This document shows positions 29,927 to 44,251 of a DNA stretch of 64,000 nucleotides, one piece after another (position 1 is the first letter of the stretch; every line of letters starts with the position of its first letter). This DNA is from Arthrobacter sp. UM1 (GTDB taxonomy: Bacteria > Actinomycetota > Actinomycetes > Actinomycetales > Micrococcaceae): assembly GCF_020483305.1 (NCBI RefSeq), contig NZ_JACWAB010000003.1, forward strand, positions 124,001 through 188,000. Direction: 5' to 3'. The position numbers and the translations under genes are program-made. The notes beneath the pieces are model-generated. The model did no database searches. It was not told the origin of the DNA and worked only from the letters and a program-made list of their open reading frames with translations.

Positions 29927-30165
29927 TTGTCATCACCCTTCACGTCCTCGACGATCTTGAGCTCACGCTCGCGCAGCACCGTGTAGATGCGTGCGATGTC
30001 GCGACGGACGGCGCGCAGGCGGCTGTTGTTCTCCAGCTGGCCGCTGGCGGCCTGGAAGCGCAGGTTGAACAGCTCTTCCTTGGCCTTCTTGAGCTCCTGC
30101 GTGAGGCGCTCGTTGTCGAAGCTCACGAGCTCCTTGATACCGAGATCCTTGGATCCGATAGCCAT
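29923..30165 (-). CDS. rpmC: 50S ribosomal protein L29
   Basis: L29 sits at the tunnel exit where trigger factor and SRP dock. The 80 residues hold [26 protein letters not shown] and [16 protein letters not shown] chose the second ATG (MAIGSKDLG); the ATG at 30171 overlaps the rplP stop and adds two residues. Confidence 0.97.
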   Translation of the reverse strand: MAIGSKDLGIKELVSFDNERLTQELKKAKEELFNLRFQAASGQLENNSRLRAVRRDIARIYTVLRERELKIVEDVKGDDK

Positions 30166-30167
30166 GA

Positions 30168-30584
30168 TCATTCACCACCCTCACGACGGACGATACGTGC
30201 CTTCAGCGGCAGCTTGTGGATCGCGAGGCGAAGAGCCTCGCGGGCCACGTCCTCGCTGACGCCGGAGAGCTCGAAGAGAACCCGTCCCGGCTTGACGTTG
30301 GCGACCCACCACTCCGGCGAGCCCTTGCCGGAGCCCATGCGGGTCTCGGCGGGCTTCTTGGTCAGCGGACGGTCCGGGTAGATGTTGATCCAGACCTTGC
30401 CGCCGCGCTTGATGTGGCGCGTCATGGCGATACGGGCCGCCTCGATCTGACGGTTCGTGACATACGCGGGCGTGAGAGCCTGGATGCCGAACTCGCCGAA
30501 GTTGACGGTCGTGCCGCCCTTCGCAGCTCCCGTGCGCTTCGGGTGGTGCTGCTTGCGGTGCTTCACTCGACGTGGGATAAGCAT
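30168..30584 (-). CDS. rplP: 50S ribosomal protein L16
   Basis: L16 helps position tRNA near the peptidyl-transferase centre. The 138 residues run from [13 protein letters not shown] through [27 protein letters not shown], the family signature. It abuts rpsC directly. Confidence 0.98.
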   Translation of the reverse strand: MLIPRRVKHRKQHHPKRTGAAKGGTTVNFGEFGIQALTPAYVTNRQIEAARIAMTRHIKRGGKVWINIYPDRPLTKKPAETRMGSGKGSPEWWVANVKPGRVLFELSGVSEDVAREALRLAIHKLPLKARIVRREGGE

Positions 30585-31391
30585 TTAAGCCTCTCCTCCC
30601 TCTGCCGCAGCGGGGGCCTCGGCCGGAGCCTGGGCCTGCTGCTGCGACGCCTGACGGTCGTTGCCACGACGACGGCGCTCGCCGCCACGGCCCGGACGGT
30701 CGCCGCGGCCGCGCGACGGAGCGGCGGCGGCCTGAGCAGCGAGCTCCTTGGCCGTCATGTCGCCCTTGTAGATCCAGACCTTCACGCCGATGCGGCCGTA
30801 CGTCGTCTTGGCCTCGAAGAAGCCGAAGTCGATGTTGGCGCGCAGCGTGTGAAGCGGAACGCGGCCCTCGCGGTAGAACTCCTTGCGGCTCATCTCCGCG
30901 CCGCCGAGGCGGCCGGAGCACTGCACGCGGATGCCCTTGGCGCCGGCGCGCTGAGCGGACTGCATGGCCTTCTTCATCGCGCGGCGGAACGCCACACGCG
31001 AAGCGAGCTGCTCGGCGATGCCCTGAGCGACGAGGGTCGCCTCGGTCTCCGGGTTCTTCACCTCGAGGATGTTCAGCTGCACCTGCTTGCCCGTGAGCTT
31101 CTCGAGCTCGCCGCGGATGCGGTCGGCCTCTGCGCCGCGACGGCCGATGACGATGCCCGGACGAGCCGTGTGGATGTCCACGCGGACGCGATCGCGGGTG
31201 CGCTCGATCTCGATCTTGGCGACAGCGGCGCGGTCCATGTTCGGACCGGTGAACATGTTGCGGATCTTGACGTCTTCGACGACGAAGTCCTTGTAGCGCT
31301 GGCCGGCCTTGTTGCTGTCAGCGAACCAGTGCGACGTGTGGGCCGTCGTGATGCCGAGGCGGAATCCGTTCGGGTTGATCTTCTGTCCCAT
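30585..31391 (-). CDS. rpsC: 30S ribosomal protein S3
   Basis: S3 forms the mRNA entry channel. The 268 residues include the KH domain with [22 protein letters not shown] 50-residue Arg/Gly then Ala/Gln-rich tail follows the core. It abuts rplV and rplP with no spacer. Confidence 0.98.
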   Translation of the reverse strand: MGQKINPNGFRLGITTAHTSHWFADSNKAGQRYKDFVVEDVKIRNMFTGPNMDRAAVAKIEIERTRDRVRVDIHTARPGIVIGRRGAEADRIRGELEKLTGKQVQLNILEVKNPETEATLVAQGIAEQLASRVAFRRAMKKAMQSAQRAGAKGIRVQCSGRLGGAEMSRKEFYREGRVPLHTLRANIDFGFFEAKTTYGRIGVKVWIYKGDMTAKELAAQAAAAPSRGRGDRPGRGGERRRRGNDRQASQQQAQAPAEAPAAAEGGEA

Positions 31392-31760
31392 TTACTTCTC
31401 CCCACCCTTCTCTTCCGGAAGCGCGACAACGACGGTGATGTGGCTGGTGCGCTTGTTGATGCGGTAGGCGCGACCCTGGGCACGGGGCTGGAATCGCTTC
31501 ATCGTGGGACCCTCGTCGACGAAAGCCTCGCTGATGAACAGCTCGTCTTCCTTGAACGCGATGCCGTCACGGTCTGCTGCAACGCGAGCGTTCGCGATGG
31601 CAGACGCCAGAACCTTGTAAACCGGCTCCGAAGCGCCCTGCGGGGCAAACTTCAGGATCGCCAGCGCCTCATTCGCCTGCTTGCCACGAACGAGGTTGAC
31701 GACGCGCCGGGCCTTCATAGGCGTTACGCGAATGTGGCGCGCAATAGCCTTGGCTTCCAT
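31392..31760 (-). CDS. rplV: 50S ribosomal protein L22
   Basis: L22 lines the exit tunnel; its beta-hairpin ([20 protein letters not shown]) contacts macrolides and nascent chains. The 122 residues are of normal length and show no insertion in the hairpin. Confidence 0.98.
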   Translation of the reverse strand: MEAKAIARHIRVTPMKARRVVNLVRGKQANEALAILKFAPQGASEPVYKVLASAIANARVAADRDGIAFKEDELFISEAFVDEGPTMKRFQPRAQGRAYRINKRTSHITVVVALPEEKGGEK

Positions 31761-31791
31761 TGCTTTCCTTCTCTCTGAAAGGCAGCCCCGC

Positions 31792-32073
31792 TTAGCGGCG
31801 CTTGCCCTTCTTGTCGTCCTTCACGTGGCCGCGGAAAGTCCGCGTGGGGGCGAATTCGCCGAGCTTGTGCCCGACCATCGACTCCGTGACGAAGACCGGG
31901 ATGTGCTTGCGTCCGTCGTGAACAGCGATCGTGTGGCCGAGCATGTCGGGCACGATCATCGAACGGCGGGACCACGTCTTGATGACGTTCTTGGTGCCCT
32001 TTTCGTTCTCGGCAGCGACCTTCAGGTAGAGGTGCTGGTCAACGAAAGGACCCTTCTTCAGGCTGCGTGGCAT
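31792..32073 (-). CDS. rpsS: 30S ribosomal protein S19
   Basis: S19 of the head, binding with S13. The 93 residues include [36 protein letters not shown] and [17 protein letters not shown], all family hallmarks. Spacer to rplV is 31 bp. Confidence 0.98.
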   Translation of the reverse strand: MPRSLKKGPFVDQHLYLKVAAENEKGTKNVIKTWSRRSMIVPDMLGHTIAVHDGRKHIPVFVTESMVGHKLGEFAPTRTFRGHVKDDKKGKRR

Positions 32074-32085
32074 GGTTGCAGGCTC

Positions 32086-32922
32086 CTATCGCTTGTTCTT
32101 GTTACGACGGCGACGCACGATGAGCTTGTCGCTTTCCTTGTTCGGACGACGGGTGCGGCCCTCGGGCTTGCCGTTCGGGTTGACCGGGTTGCGGCCGCCG
32201 GACGTCTTGCCCTCACCGCCACCGTGCGGGTGGTCGACCGGGTTCATCGCGACACCGCGGACGGTCGGGCGGACGCCCTTCCAGCGCATGCGGCCGGCCT
32301 TGCCCCAGCTGATGTTGATCTGCTCGGCGTTGCCGACCTCGCCGACCGTGGCGCGGCAGCGCACGTCGACGTTGCGGATCTCGCCGGAGGGCAGGCGGAG
32401 CTGCGCGTAGCGGCCCTCACGGGCGACGAGCTGAACGCTCGCGCCAGCGGAGCGGGCCATCTTGGCGCCGCCGCCCGGACGGAGCTCCACACAGTGGATG
32501 ACCGTGCCGACGGGGATGTTGCGCAGCGGGAGGTTGTTGCCCGGCTTGATGTCAGCGTTCGGACCGGCCTCGACCACGTCGCCCTGCTTGAGGCGGTTCG
32601 GAGCGATGATGTAGCGCTTCGTGCCGTCCACGTAGTGCAGGAGCGCGATGCGCGCGGTGCGGTTGGGATCGTACTCGATCTCCGCAACGCGGGCGTTCAC
32701 GCCGTCCTTGTCTGCACGGCGGAAGTCCACGAGACGGTACTGGCGCTTGTGGCCGCCGCCCTTGTGACGCGTCGTGATCTTGCCGCTGTTGTTGCGGCCG
32801 CCGGTCTTGGAGAGCGGACGCAGCAGCGACTTCTCCGGCGTGGACCGGGTGATTTCTGCGAAGTCGGCTACGGACGAGCCGCGGCGGCCCGGCGTAGTCG
32901 GCTTGTACTTACGGATTGCCAT
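32086..32922 (-). CDS. rplB: 50S ribosomal protein L2
   Basis: L2 supports the peptidyl-transferase centre. The 278 residues contain [19 protein letters not shown] and the signature [19 protein letters not shown] with the functionally important His. It lies 12 bp before rpsS. Confidence 0.98.
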   Translation of the reverse strand: MAIRKYKPTTPGRRGSSVADFAEITRSTPEKSLLRPLSKTGGRNNSGKITTRHKGGGHKRQYRLVDFRRADKDGVNARVAEIEYDPNRTARIALLHYVDGTKRYIIAPNRLKQGDVVEAGPNADIKPGNNLPLRNIPVGTVIHCVELRPGGGAKMARSAGASVQLVAREGRYAQLRLPSGEIRNVDVRCRATVGEVGNAEQINISWGKAGRMRWKGVRPTVRGVAMNPVDHPHGGGEGKTSGGRNPVNPNGKPEGRTRRPNKESDKLIVRRRRNKNKR

Positions 32923-32956
32923 AGTTCAATTCCTCGTTAAAGTGGTCTCCGCTTTT

Positions 32957-33262
32957 CTAGGAAAGCGGACCGCCGAAGATGTCAATGGACTCGCCCTCAC
33001 GAAGCGTGACGATCGCGCGCTTCGTGGCCTTGCGGGAGCCCCAACCGAAACGGGTGCGCTTGCGCTTGCCCTCGCGGTTGATGGTGTTGATCGAGACGAC
33101 CTTGACGGAGAAGATCTTCTCCACGGCCTGCTTGATCTCGGTCTTGTTCGAGCGCGGGTCCACGAGGAACGTGTAACGGCCCTCGTCGATCGCGCCGTAG
33201 CTCTTCTCAGAGACGACCGGGGCGATGATCACGTCATGCGGAGCCTTGTTGAGCGTGCTCAC
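32957..33262 (-). CDS. rplW: 50S ribosomal protein L23
   Basis: L23 is the tunnel-exit docking site for trigger factor and SRP. The 101 residues include [23 protein letters not shown]. Start is GTG, overlapping the rplD stop by 4 bp. Confidence 0.97.
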   Translation of the reverse strand: MSTLNKAPHDVIIAPVVSEKSYGAIDEGRYTFLVDPRSNKTEIKQAVEKIFSVKVVSINTINREGKRKRTRFGWGSRKATKRAIVTLREGESIDIFGGPLS

Positions 33263-33873
33263 TTGGCGGCCTCCTTCGCGGCAGTCTTGGCTGCAACGAA
33301 CGCCTCGTAGGCAGCCTGGGTGAACACCACGTCGTCGTTGACCAGCACGTCGTACGTGTTGAGCTGGTCCACGTACAGGCAGTGGACGTTCTCGATGTTG
33401 CGGACCGAGAGGGCCGCGACGTCGTTCGAGCGCTCGATGACCACGAGCACGTTGCGGCGCTCGGTGAGCTGCTTGAGGCTCGCGATGGCGTCCTTCGTGC
33501 TCGGCTTCTCGCCGGAGACGAGGGAGTCGACGACGTGGATGCGATCGTGGCGAGCGCGGTCCGAGAGGGCGCCGCGGAGTGCAGCCGCGATCATCTTCTT
33601 CGGGGTGCGCTGCGAGTAGTCGCGCGGGGTCGGGCCGTGGACGATGCCGCCGCCGGTCATGTGCGGAGCGCGGATCGAGCCCTGACGAGCGCGGCCGGTG
33701 CCCTTCTGCTTGAACGGCTTGCGGCCTGCACCCGAGACCTCTGCGCGGGTCTTCGTCTTGTGCGTGCCCTGGCGAGCAGCCGCCAGCTGGGCGACGACGA
33801 CCTGGTGCAGCAGCGGAACGTTCGTCTGAACGTCGAAGATCTCGGCGGGAAGATCAACCTTGACAGTTGCCAT
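33259..33873 (-). CDS. rplD: 50S ribosomal protein L4
   Basis: L4 has a tunnel loop ([19 protein letters not shown], near residue 55-75) that forms the constriction with L22. In many bacteria L4 also represses the S10 operon. The 204 residues are of typical length. Confidence 0.98.
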   Translation of the reverse strand: MATVKVDLPAEIFDVQTNVPLLHQVVVAQLAAARQGTHKTKTRAEVSGAGRKPFKQKGTGRARQGSIRAPHMTGGGIVHGPTPRDYSQRTPKKMIAAALRGALSDRARHDRIHVVDSLVSGEKPSTKDAIASLKQLTERRNVLVVIERSNDVAALSVRNIENVHCLYVDQLNTYDVLVNDDVVFTQAAYEAFVAAKTAAKEAAK

Positions 33874-33877
33874 TTCC

Positions 33878-34531
33878 TTATGCTCCCTTCACTGCGGAAC
33901 GGACGAGGACGACCGAACCGCGGGCACCCGGAAGAGCGCCCTTGATGAGCAGCAGGTTCTTCTCGGCGTCAACGGCGTGAACCGTGAGGTTCTGCGTCGT
34001 GTGACGGACGGCGCCCATGCGGCCTGCCATGCGGAGGCCCTTGAAGACGCGCGACGGCGTGGAGGCGCCACCGATCGATCCCGGCTTGCGGTGGTTCTTG
34101 TGCTGGCCGTGGGACGCGCCGACGCCGGCGAAGCCGTGACGCTTCATGACGCCTGCGAAGCCCTTGCCCTTCGACTTGCCCACGACGTCGACCTTCTGGC
34201 CGGCCTCGAACAGGTCCACGTTGAGCTCCTGGCCCAGCGAGTACTCGGCGGCGTCCGCGGTGCGGAGCTCGACGAGGTGACGGCGGGGCGTGACGCCCGC
34301 CTTCTCGAAGTGGCCGGCGAGGGGCTTGGTCACCTTGCGCGGGTCGATCTGGCCGTAGCCGATCTGGACCGACGTGTAGCCCTCGGAGTCATCCGTGCGG
34401 AGCTGGGTCACGACGTTCGTGTCCGCCTGGACGACGGTCACGGGGATGAGGCGGTTGTCCGCATCCCACACCTGGGTCATGCCGAGCTTCACGCCGAGCA
34501 GGCCCTTGAAAGTACGCTGAGTGGTCGACAT
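33878..34531 (-). CDS. rplC: 50S ribosomal protein L3
   Basis: L3 reaches the peptidyl-transferase centre. The 217 residues contain [14 protein letters not shown] and the loop [20 protein letters not shown]. It follows rpsJ by 11 bp. Confidence 0.98.
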   Translation of the reverse strand: MSTTQRTFKGLLGVKLGMTQVWDADNRLIPVTVVQADTNVVTQLRTDDSEGYTSVQIGYGQIDPRKVTKPLAGHFEKAGVTPRRHLVELRTADAAEYSLGQELNVDLFEAGQKVDVVGKSKGKGFAGVMKRHGFAGVGASHGQHKNHRKPGSIGGASTPSRVFKGLRMAGRMGAVRHTTQNLTVHAVDAEKNLLLIKGALPGARGSVVLVRSAVKGA

Positions 34532-34542
34532 TGCCTCTCCCC

Positions 34543-34851
34543 CTACAGCTTGATCTCGATGTTGACGTCAGCCGGCAGATCGAGACGCATGAGCGAGTCG
34601 ACGGCCTTCGGCGTCGGGTCCACGATGTCGATGAGGCGCTTGTGGGTGCGCATCTCGAAGTGCTCGCGGCTGTCCTTGTACTTGTGCGGAGAGCGGATGA
34701 CGCAGTACACGTTCTTCTCCGTGGGGAGGGGAACGGGTCCCACGACCGTCGCGCCTGCGCGCGTGACCGTCTCAACGATCTTCCGAGCCGAAACGTCAAT
34801 AACCTCGTGGTCATACGACTTCAGCCGGATGCGGATTTTCTGTCCCGCCAT
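34543..34851 (-). CDS. rpsJ: 30S ribosomal protein S10
   Basis: S10 (NusE) belongs to the head and to antitermination complexes. The 102 residues run from [19 protein letters not shown] to [11 protein letters not shown], full length. The start at 34851 is set by the family N-terminus; an upstream frame extension is not conserved. It heads the S10 operon behind a leader of about 340 nt. Confidence 0.98.
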   Translation of the reverse strand: MAGQKIRIRLKSYDHEVIDVSARKIVETVTRAGATVVGPVPLPTEKNVYCVIRSPHKYKDSREHFEMRTHKRLIDIVDPTPKAVDSLMRLDLPADVNIEIKL

Positions 34852-35197
34852 GGCGTCGTGCCTCTTTCTTCTTCTTGACACTGTCGAAGTGCGTCCATCA
34901 CGCCCGGCTGCGGGAGCCCCGCAGGCTGGTCGCTGTCAACGCTCCGGCTGAGCTGAATCCTCCCCTTCCGGGGCGGGTTCCTCAGAACCGCCGGACACCG
35001 TACCCCGCGCTCGGGCGTGTCGCCAATCCTCCAAGGATCCGCGGCTCGCATTCGAGAGGGGCCGGACTGTTGCGCTCGCTCCCCCGGCGGCCGCCCCGCA
35101 CCGGGCATTATCCCGGCCGGGCTTCCAGCTCGCGGGAAGCGATCTCTCACGGACGAACCGTGACGTGAGGGCACAGCTGTGCGCACACAACTTCTCT
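34852..35197 (-). other. Long leader of the S10 operon
   Basis: About 340 nt separate the likely transcription start from rpsJ. On the minus strand it can form GC-rich hairpins, including one around 34963-35000 (GGCGGTTC...GAACCCGCC with a bulge). The length fits an autoregulatory S10 leader but I cannot assign a known structure. No gene is visible. Confidence 0.35.
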
Positions 35198-35227
35198 AGT
35201 CTGACAGATTCGGAGCCACTTGGCCAA
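35198..35227 (-). promoter_or_regulatory. S10 operon promoter
   Basis: On the minus strand TTGGCC (35222-35227) and CAGACT (35198-35203) are 18 nt apart, with an extended TGn just before the -10. CAGACT differs by one base from the TAGACT used elsewhere in the window. Confidence 0.4.
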
Positions 35228-35287
35228 TCCCCTTCCCGCCAAGGTCACGAGGGTCACACGACACCCCCCCCTGAATACAGAGAAGAG

Positions 35288-35315
35288 CCCCGAACACTCC
35301 GTGGAGTGTTCGGGG
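35288..35315. terminator. Terminator after tuf
   Basis: A perfect 13-bp repeat (35288-35300 with 35303-35315) followed on the minus strand by CTCTTCT. It ends the str operon 47 bp past tuf, upstream of the S10 promoter. Confidence 0.85.
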
Positions 35316-35362
35316 CCCTTTCAGACCGTGACCCGTTGCCGGGTCAGACCATCAGCAGAGAA

Positions 35363-36553
35363 CTACTTGATGATCTTGGTGACGCGGCCCGAGCCGACCG
35401 TACGGCCGCCCTCGCGGATGGCGAAGCCGAGGCCCTCCTCCATGGCGATCGGCTGAATGAGCTCGACCGACATCTCGGTGGTGTCGCCCGGCATGACCAT
35501 CTCGGTGCCCTCGGGCAGCGTGATGACGCCCGTGACGTCCGTGGTGCGGAAGTAGAACTGCGGACGGTAGTTCGAGTAGAACGGGTTGTGGCGGCCGCCC
35601 TCATCCTTGGAGAGGATGTAGACGTTGCCCTCGAACTCGGTGTGCGGGGTGATGGAACCCGGCTTCACCACGACCTGGCCGCGCTCGACATCGTCGCGCT
35701 TGAGGCCGCGGAGGAGAAGACCGCAGTTCTCGCCGGCCCAGGCCTCGTCGAGCTGCTTGTGGAACATCTCGATGCCCGTGACCGTGGTCTTCTGGATCGG
35801 ACGGATGCCGACGATCTCGACCTCGGAGTTGAGGGCGAGGGTGCCGCGCTCGGCGCGACCCGTGACAACGGTGCCGCGGCCGGTGATCGTGAAGACGTCC
35901 TCGATCGGCATGAGGAACGGCTTGTCGCGATCGCGAACCGGGTCCGGGATGGACTCGTCGACGGCCTCCATGAGGTCCTCAACGGACTTGACCCACTCCG
36001 GGTCGCCCTCGAGAGCCTTGAGGCCCGAGACGCGGATGACCGGGGCGTTGTCGCCGTCGAAGTCCTGCGAGGAGAGGAGCTCGCGCACCTCCATCTCGAC
36101 GAGGTCGAGGAGCTCCTCGTCCTCGACCATGTCGGACTTGTTGAGGGCCACGAGGAGGTACGGAACGCCGACCTGGCGGGCCAGGAGGACGTGCTCGCGC
36201 GTCTGGGCCATCGGGCCGTCAGTGGCGGCCACAACGAGGATGGCGCCGTCCATCTGAGCAGCACCGGTGATCATGTTCTTGATGTAGTCAGCGTGACCCG
36301 GAGCGTCGACGTGCGCGTAGTGGCGCTTGTCCGTCTGGTACTCAACATGCGAGATGTTGATGGTGATGCCGCGCTGGCGCTCCTCCGGAGCCGAGTCGAT
36401 CGAGCCGAAGTCGCGCGTCTCGTTGAGGTCCGGGAACTTGTCCGCGAGAACCTTGGAGATGGCAGCCGTCAGCGTGGTCTTGCCGTGGTCGACGTGACCG
36501 ATGGTGCCGATGTTAACGTGCGGCTTGCTCCGCTCGAACTTTGCCTTCGCCAC
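35363..36553 (-). CDS. tuf: Elongation factor Tu
   Basis: EF-Tu delivers aminoacyl-tRNA. The 396 residues have the G motifs GHVDHGKTT (G1), DAPGH (G3) and NKSD (G4), and the three-domain length. Its own promoter (36621-36648) and the hairpin before it let tuf be made in excess of fusA. No second copy lies in this window. Confidence 0.99.
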   Translation of the reverse strand: MAKAKFERSKPHVNIGTIGHVDHGKTTLTAAISKVLADKFPDLNETRDFGSIDSAPEERQRGITINISHVEYQTDKRHYAHVDAPGHADYIKNMITGAAQMDGAILVVAATDGPMAQTREHVLLARQVGVPYLLVALNKSDMVEDEELLDLVEMEVRELLSSQDFDGDNAPVIRVSGLKALEGDPEWVKSVEDLMEAVDESIPDPVRDRDKPFLMPIEDVFTITGRGTVVTGRAERGTLALNSEVEIVGIRPIQKTTVTGIEMFHKQLDEAWAGENCGLLLRGLKRDDVERGQVVVKPGSITPHTEFEGNVYILSKDEGGRHNPFYSNYRPQFYFRTTDVTGVITLPEGTEMVMPGDTTEMSVELIQPIAMEEGLGFAIREGGRTVGSGRVTKIIK

Positions 36554-36620
36554 TTGTTCCTCCTAGAACGTATTCAGAAGACTGAGGTGACAGCCGAGTT
36601 TCCCGGCTGATGCTTGTTCA

Positions 36621-36648
36621 AGTCTACTGTGGGCTTGAATTTTCTCGA
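36621..36648 (-). promoter_or_regulatory. tuf promoter
   Basis: On the minus strand TCGAGA (36643-36648) and TAGACT (36621-36626) are 16 nt apart, giving tuf a leader of about 60 nt. Confidence 0.55.
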
Positions 36649-36737
36649 AATCTCGGTCCGAAGACTCGCGGCGGTACCGGAGCGGACCGATGGTGTTCCT
36701 CGCAGCCGTCCGGGCGGCGAGGAGGTTTCCGCTCTCC

Positions 36738-36769
36738 CCCGGGGCGCCGGGCGAACCCGACGCCCCGGG
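36738..36769 (-). terminator. Hairpin between fusA and tuf
   Basis: A 9-bp perfect outer stem (36738-36746 with 36761-36769) encloses an inner CGGG-CGAA-CCCG stem, 16 bp past the fusA stop. No T-run follows. It may end or attenuate the rpsL-rpsG-fusA transcript. Confidence 0.55.
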
Positions 36770-36785
36770 ATGAGCGGACCCAGAA

Positions 36786-38900
36786 CTACTCGCCGCGAGC
36801 CTTCTGGATGATCTCGTCCGCCACGGCCTTCGGGACCTCAGCGTAGGTCTCGAACGTCATGGAGTAGACGGCACGGCCCTGCGTCTTGGAGCGCAGGTCG
36901 CCGATGTAACCGAACATCTCCGAGAGCGGGACGGAAGCGCGGATGATCTTCACGCCGGCGGCATCCTCCATCGACGCGATCTGGCCGCGGCGGGAGTTGA
37001 TGTCGCCGATGACGTCGCCCATGTACTCCTCAGGAGTGCGGACCTCGACGGCCATGACCGGCTCGAGGAGAACCGGGTTGGCGCGGCGCACGCCCTCCTT
37101 GAAGACCTGGGAGCCGGCGATCTTGAACGCCATCTCCGAGGAGTCGACGTCGTGGTAGGCGCCGTCGATGAGGGTCGCCTTGACGCCCACCATCGGGTAG
37201 CCGGCGAGAACGCCGAGCTGCATGGCGTCCTGGATGCCCGCGTCCACCGACGGGATGTACTCGCGCGGGATGCGGCCGCCCGTGACGGCGTTCTCGAACT
37301 CGTAGAACGTGTCCTCGGTGACCTCGAGCGGCTCGAACGTGACCTGCACCTTGGCGAACTGGCCGGAACCGCCGGTCTGCTTCTTGTGCGTGAAGTCGAC
37401 CTTCTCGACCTTCTTCTTGATGGTCTCGCGGTAGGCGACCTGCGGCTTGCCGACGTTGGCCTCGACCTTGAACTCGCGCTTCATGCGGTCCACGAAGACG
37501 TCGAGGTGGAGCTCGCCCATGCCGCCGATCTCCGTCTGGCCCGTCTCCTCGTTGAGGGACACCGTGAAGGTCGGGTCCTCGGCGACGAGCTTCTGGATGG
37601 CGGTGGAGAGCTTCTCCTGGTCGCCCTTCGTCTTCGGCTCGATGGCCACGAAGATGACCGGCTCCGGGAACTGCATCGACTCGAGGACGATCGGGTGGTC
37701 CGGGTTGCAGAGCGTGTCGCCCGTCGTCGTGTCCTTGAGGCCGATGACCGCGTAGATGTGGCCGGCGAAGATGTCCTCCACCGGGTTCTCCTTGTTCGCG
37801 TGCATCTGGAAGAGCTTGCCGATGCGCTCGCGCTTGCCCTTCGTGGAGTTGAGCACCTGGGCGCCCGACTTGAGGGAGCCCGAGTAGACGCGCACGAAGG
37901 TGAGCGTGCCGAAGAACGGGTGCGAGGCGATCTTGAACGCGAGGGCGGAGAACGGCTCGTCCTTGGACGGCTTGCGGGTGAGCTCGACCGACTCGTCCTT
38001 CGGGTCGTGGCCGATCATCGGCGGCACGTCGAGCGGGGACGGGAGGTAGTCGATGACCGCGTCGAGCATCGGCTGCACGCCGCGGTTCTTGAACGCCGAG
38101 CCGCAGAAGACCGGGTAGACCTCGGAGTTGACCGTCATCTTGCGGATGCCGGCCTTGAGCTCCTCGAGCGTGAGCTCCTCGCCCTCGAGGTACTTCTCCA
38201 TGAGCTCCTCGGAGGACTCGGCAACCGTCTCGACGAGCTGGTTGCGGTACTCCTCAGCGCGCTCCTGGAGGTCCGCGGGGATCTCCTGGACCTCGTAGGC
38301 GGCGCCCATCGTGACGTCGCCCTTCGCGTCACCCGGCCACACCTGGGCCTTCATGGTGAGGAGGTCGACGACGCCGACGAAGTCGTTCTCAGCGCCGATC
38401 GGCAGCTGCATGACGAGCGGCTTCGCGCCGAGGCGGCTGACGATGGTGTCGACGGTGAAGTAGAAGTCCGCGCCGAGCTTGTCCATCTTGTTGACGAAGC
38501 AGATGCGGGGGACGTCGTACTTGTCCGCCTGGCGCCAGACGGTCTCCGACTGGGGCTCGACGCCTTCCTTGCCGTCGAAGACGGCGACCGCGCCGTCGAG
38601 GACGCGGAGGGATCGCTCGACCTCGACCGTGAAGTCGACGTGGCCCGGGGTGTCGATGATGTTGATCTGGTTGTCGTTCCAGAAGCAGGTCACGGCGGCC
38701 GACGTGATCGTGATGCCGCGCTCCTTCTCCTGCTCCATCCAGTCGGTCGTCGAGGCGCCGTCGTGCGTCTCGCCGATCTTGTGGTTCACACCCGTGTAGA
38801 AGAGGATGCGTTCCGTCGTCGTCGTCTTGCCGGCATCGATGTGCGCCATGATGCCGATGTTGCGGACCTTGTTGAGGTCGTTGAGCACGTCCTGTGCCAC
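36786..38900 (-). CDS. fusA: Elongation factor G
   Basis: EF-G drives translocation and, with RRF, ribosome recycling. The 704 residues contain [19 protein letters not shown] (G1), the switch region [19 protein letters not shown] (G3) and [10 protein letters not shown] (G4). Length and domain content are canonical. It follows rpsG by 87 bp. Confidence 0.98.
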   Translation of the reverse strand: MAQDVLNDLNKVRNIGIMAHIDAGKTTTTERILFYTGVNHKIGETHDGASTTDWMEQEKERGITITSAAVTCFWNDNQINIIDTPGHVDFTVEVERSLRVLDGAVAVFDGKEGVEPQSETVWRQADKYDVPRICFVNKMDKLGADFYFTVDTIVSRLGAKPLVMQLPIGAENDFVGVVDLLTMKAQVWPGDAKGDVTMGAAYEVQEIPADLQERAEEYRNQLVETVAESSEELMEKYLEGEELTLEELKAGIRKMTVNSEVYPVFCGSAFKNRGVQPMLDAVIDYLPSPLDVPPMIGHDPKDESVELTRKPSKDEPFSALAFKIASHPFFGTLTFVRVYSGSLKSGAQVLNSTKGKRERIGKLFQMHANKENPVEDIFAGHIYAVIGLKDTTTGDTLCNPDHPIVLESMQFPEPVIFVAIEPKTKGDQEKLSTAIQKLVAEDPTFTVSLNEETGQTEIGGMGELHLDVFVDRMKREFKVEANVGKPQVAYRETIKKKVEKVDFTHKKQTGGSGQFAKVQVTFEPLEVTEDTFYEFENAVTGGRIPREYIPSVDAGIQDAMQLGVLAGYPMVGVKATLIDGAYHDVDSSEMAFKIAGSQVFKEGVRRANPVLLEPVMAVEVRTPEEYMGDVIGDINSRRGQIASMEDAAGVKIIRASVPLSEMFGYIGDLRSKTQGRAVYSMTFETYAEVPKAVADEIIQKARGE

Positions 38901-38936
38901 GGTTTCTCCCTGTGTTGAGGCGAGTGAAGCGGAACG

Positions 38937-38978
38937 ACCGGCGCCGGGGGCTGATCTCTCAGCGGCTCCGGCGCCGGT
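38937..38978 (-). other. Intercistronic hairpin between rpsG and fusA
   Basis: An 11-bp perfect repeat (38937-38947 with 38968-38978) lies between rpsG and fusA. It may be a partial terminator or processing site; promoter evidence for fusA alone is lacking. Confidence 0.5.
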
Positions 38979-38987
38979 CCCCCACGG

Positions 38988-39458
38988 TTACCAGCGGTAG
39001 TGGGCGAAGGCCTTGTTGGACTCGGCCATCTTGTGCGTGTCCTCGCGGCGCTTCACAGCGGCGCCGAGACCGTTGGAGGCGTCCAACAGCTCGTTCATGA
39101 GGCGCTCCGTCATCGTCTTCTCGCGGCGAGCCTTCGAGTAGCCGACGAGCCAGCGGAGGGCCAGCGCGGTGGCGCGGCCCGGCTTGACCTCGACCGGCAC
39201 CTGGTAGGTGGCGCCGCCGACGCGGCGGGAGCGGACCTCAAGGGTCGGGCGGACGTTGTCCATGGCCTTCTTGAGCACCGTCACGGCGTCTCCGCCGGAC
39301 TTGTTGGCAACGCCCTCGAGTGCACCGTAGACGATGCGCTCGGCCGTCGACTTCTTGCCGTCGACGAGAACCTTGTTGATGAGCTGCGTCACGAGCGGCG
39401 AACCGTACACCGGGTCGTTGACGAGCGGACGCTTGGGAGCGGGACCCTTACGAGGCAT
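38988..39458 (-). CDS. rpsG: 30S ribosomal protein S7
   Basis: S7 organises the head and the exit site. The 156 residues contain [31 protein letters not shown] and the ending [12 protein letters not shown]. Its ATG shares one base with the rpsL stop. Confidence 0.98.
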   Translation of the reverse strand: MPRKGPAPKRPLVNDPVYGSPLVTQLINKVLVDGKKSTAERIVYGALEGVANKSGGDAVTVLKKAMDNVRPTLEVRSRRVGGATYQVPVEVKPGRATALALRWLVGYSKARREKTMTERLMNELLDASNGLGAAVKRREDTHKMAESNKAFAHYRW

Positions 39459-39829
39459 TACTTCACCTTCTTCGCGCCGTAGCGGCTGCGTGCTTGCTTG
39501 CGGTCCTTGACACCCTGGGTGTCAAGCGCGCCGCGGATGATCTTGTAGCGGACGCCCGGAAGGTCCTTCACACGGCCGCCGCGGACGAGCACGATGGAGT
39601 GCTCCTGGAGGTTGTGGCCGACGCCCGGGATGTAGGCGGTGACCTCGACGCCGCCGTTGAGGCGGACGCGGGCGACCTTGCGGAGAGCCGAGTTCGGCTT
39701 CTTCGGCGTGGTGGTGTAGACGCGCGTGCAGACGCCGCGTCGCATCGGGCTGCCCTTGAGGGCGGGGGCCTTGGTCTTCTCGACCTTCGGCGTGCGGCCC
39801 TTGCGGACCAGCTGCTGAATAGTAGGCAC
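39458..39829 (-). CDS. rpsL: 30S ribosomal protein S12
   Basis: S12 controls decoding accuracy. The 123 residues start with a GTG at 39829 ([11 protein letters not shown]), fixed by family conservation. The streptomycin-resistance positions read wild type: [11 protein letters not shown] (Lys43 region) and [13 protein letters not shown] (Lys88 region). It heads the str operon. Confidence 0.98.
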   Translation of the reverse strand: MPTIQQLVRKGRTPKVEKTKAPALKGSPMRRGVCTRVYTTTPKKPNSALRKVARVRLNGGVEVTAYIPGVGHNLQEHSIVLVRGGRVKDLPGVRYKIIRGALDTQGVKDRKQARSRYGAKKVK

Positions 39830-40005
39830 TATGCGATCTTTCTGAAGTGAGTTCAGGGGCGGATCTGCCCGGCGTTGGCCGAGCGGATCCAGACGTGCAA
39901 AAGCGTGGCATTTGTCGCGCAAGTTCCCCGCGACCCGGAAACAGGCACATGCACATCCTGGGATGCGCAGCCATCATCCTCTGCCACACAAATCAAATCT
40001 TTGCC
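39830..40005 (-). other. Leader of the str operon
   Basis: About 175 nt lie between the -10 box at 40006 and rpsL. A GGGC-GCCC stem near 39866-39880 and a GCAcATCC/GGATgcGC near-palindrome near 39951-39968 are visible. No gene is seen. Confidence 0.3.
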
Positions 40006-40011
40006 AGTCTA
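40006..40011 (-). promoter_or_regulatory. rpsL -10 element TAGACT, extended
   Basis: TGA-TAGACT on the minus strand, an extended -10, about 180 nt before rpsL. The -35 is poor. It lies 174 nt past the rpoC terminator, so the str operon has its own promoter. Confidence 0.45.
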
Positions 40012-40184
40012 TCAGATGCGGAGAGGCCCGGCCGACCGAGCGCCCACTCGCCCCTGCCCCTTCCGGATCGCTATGGAGCCCCCGCGCCGGCCTCGCACGG
40101 GGTAACGGCTTCATCGCAACTGCTCGTCCTGGAAGGCCCAGTCGCCGCTCGTCCCCTGACCGGCCAGAGGCGGCGCGGCCGCAC

Positions 40185-40225
40185 AAGAAAGGGGCGGGAC
40201 CGCGCCGGAAGCGCAGCCCCGCCCC
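40185..40225 (-). terminator. Terminator after rpoC
   Basis: GGGGCGGG (40191-40198) pairs with CCCGCCCC (40218-40225) around an inner GCGC stem; the minus-strand transcript then reads TTTCTT. It lies 24 bp beyond rpoC. Confidence 0.8.
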
Positions 40226-40248
40226 GTTCAGGCGGCGGAGTTCAGGAC

Positions 40249-44139
<3,891 letters not shown>

Positions 44140-44251
44140 AGGTCCTTGTCTCTCTTCTCTCGTGAAAGTTGCAGTGAAGTCTGTGGGATGGGGGCCTGCG
44201 GCGGCCGCCCGGGCGCGGGGTCTCCCCCCGTCAGACCGGACGGCCGGCTCG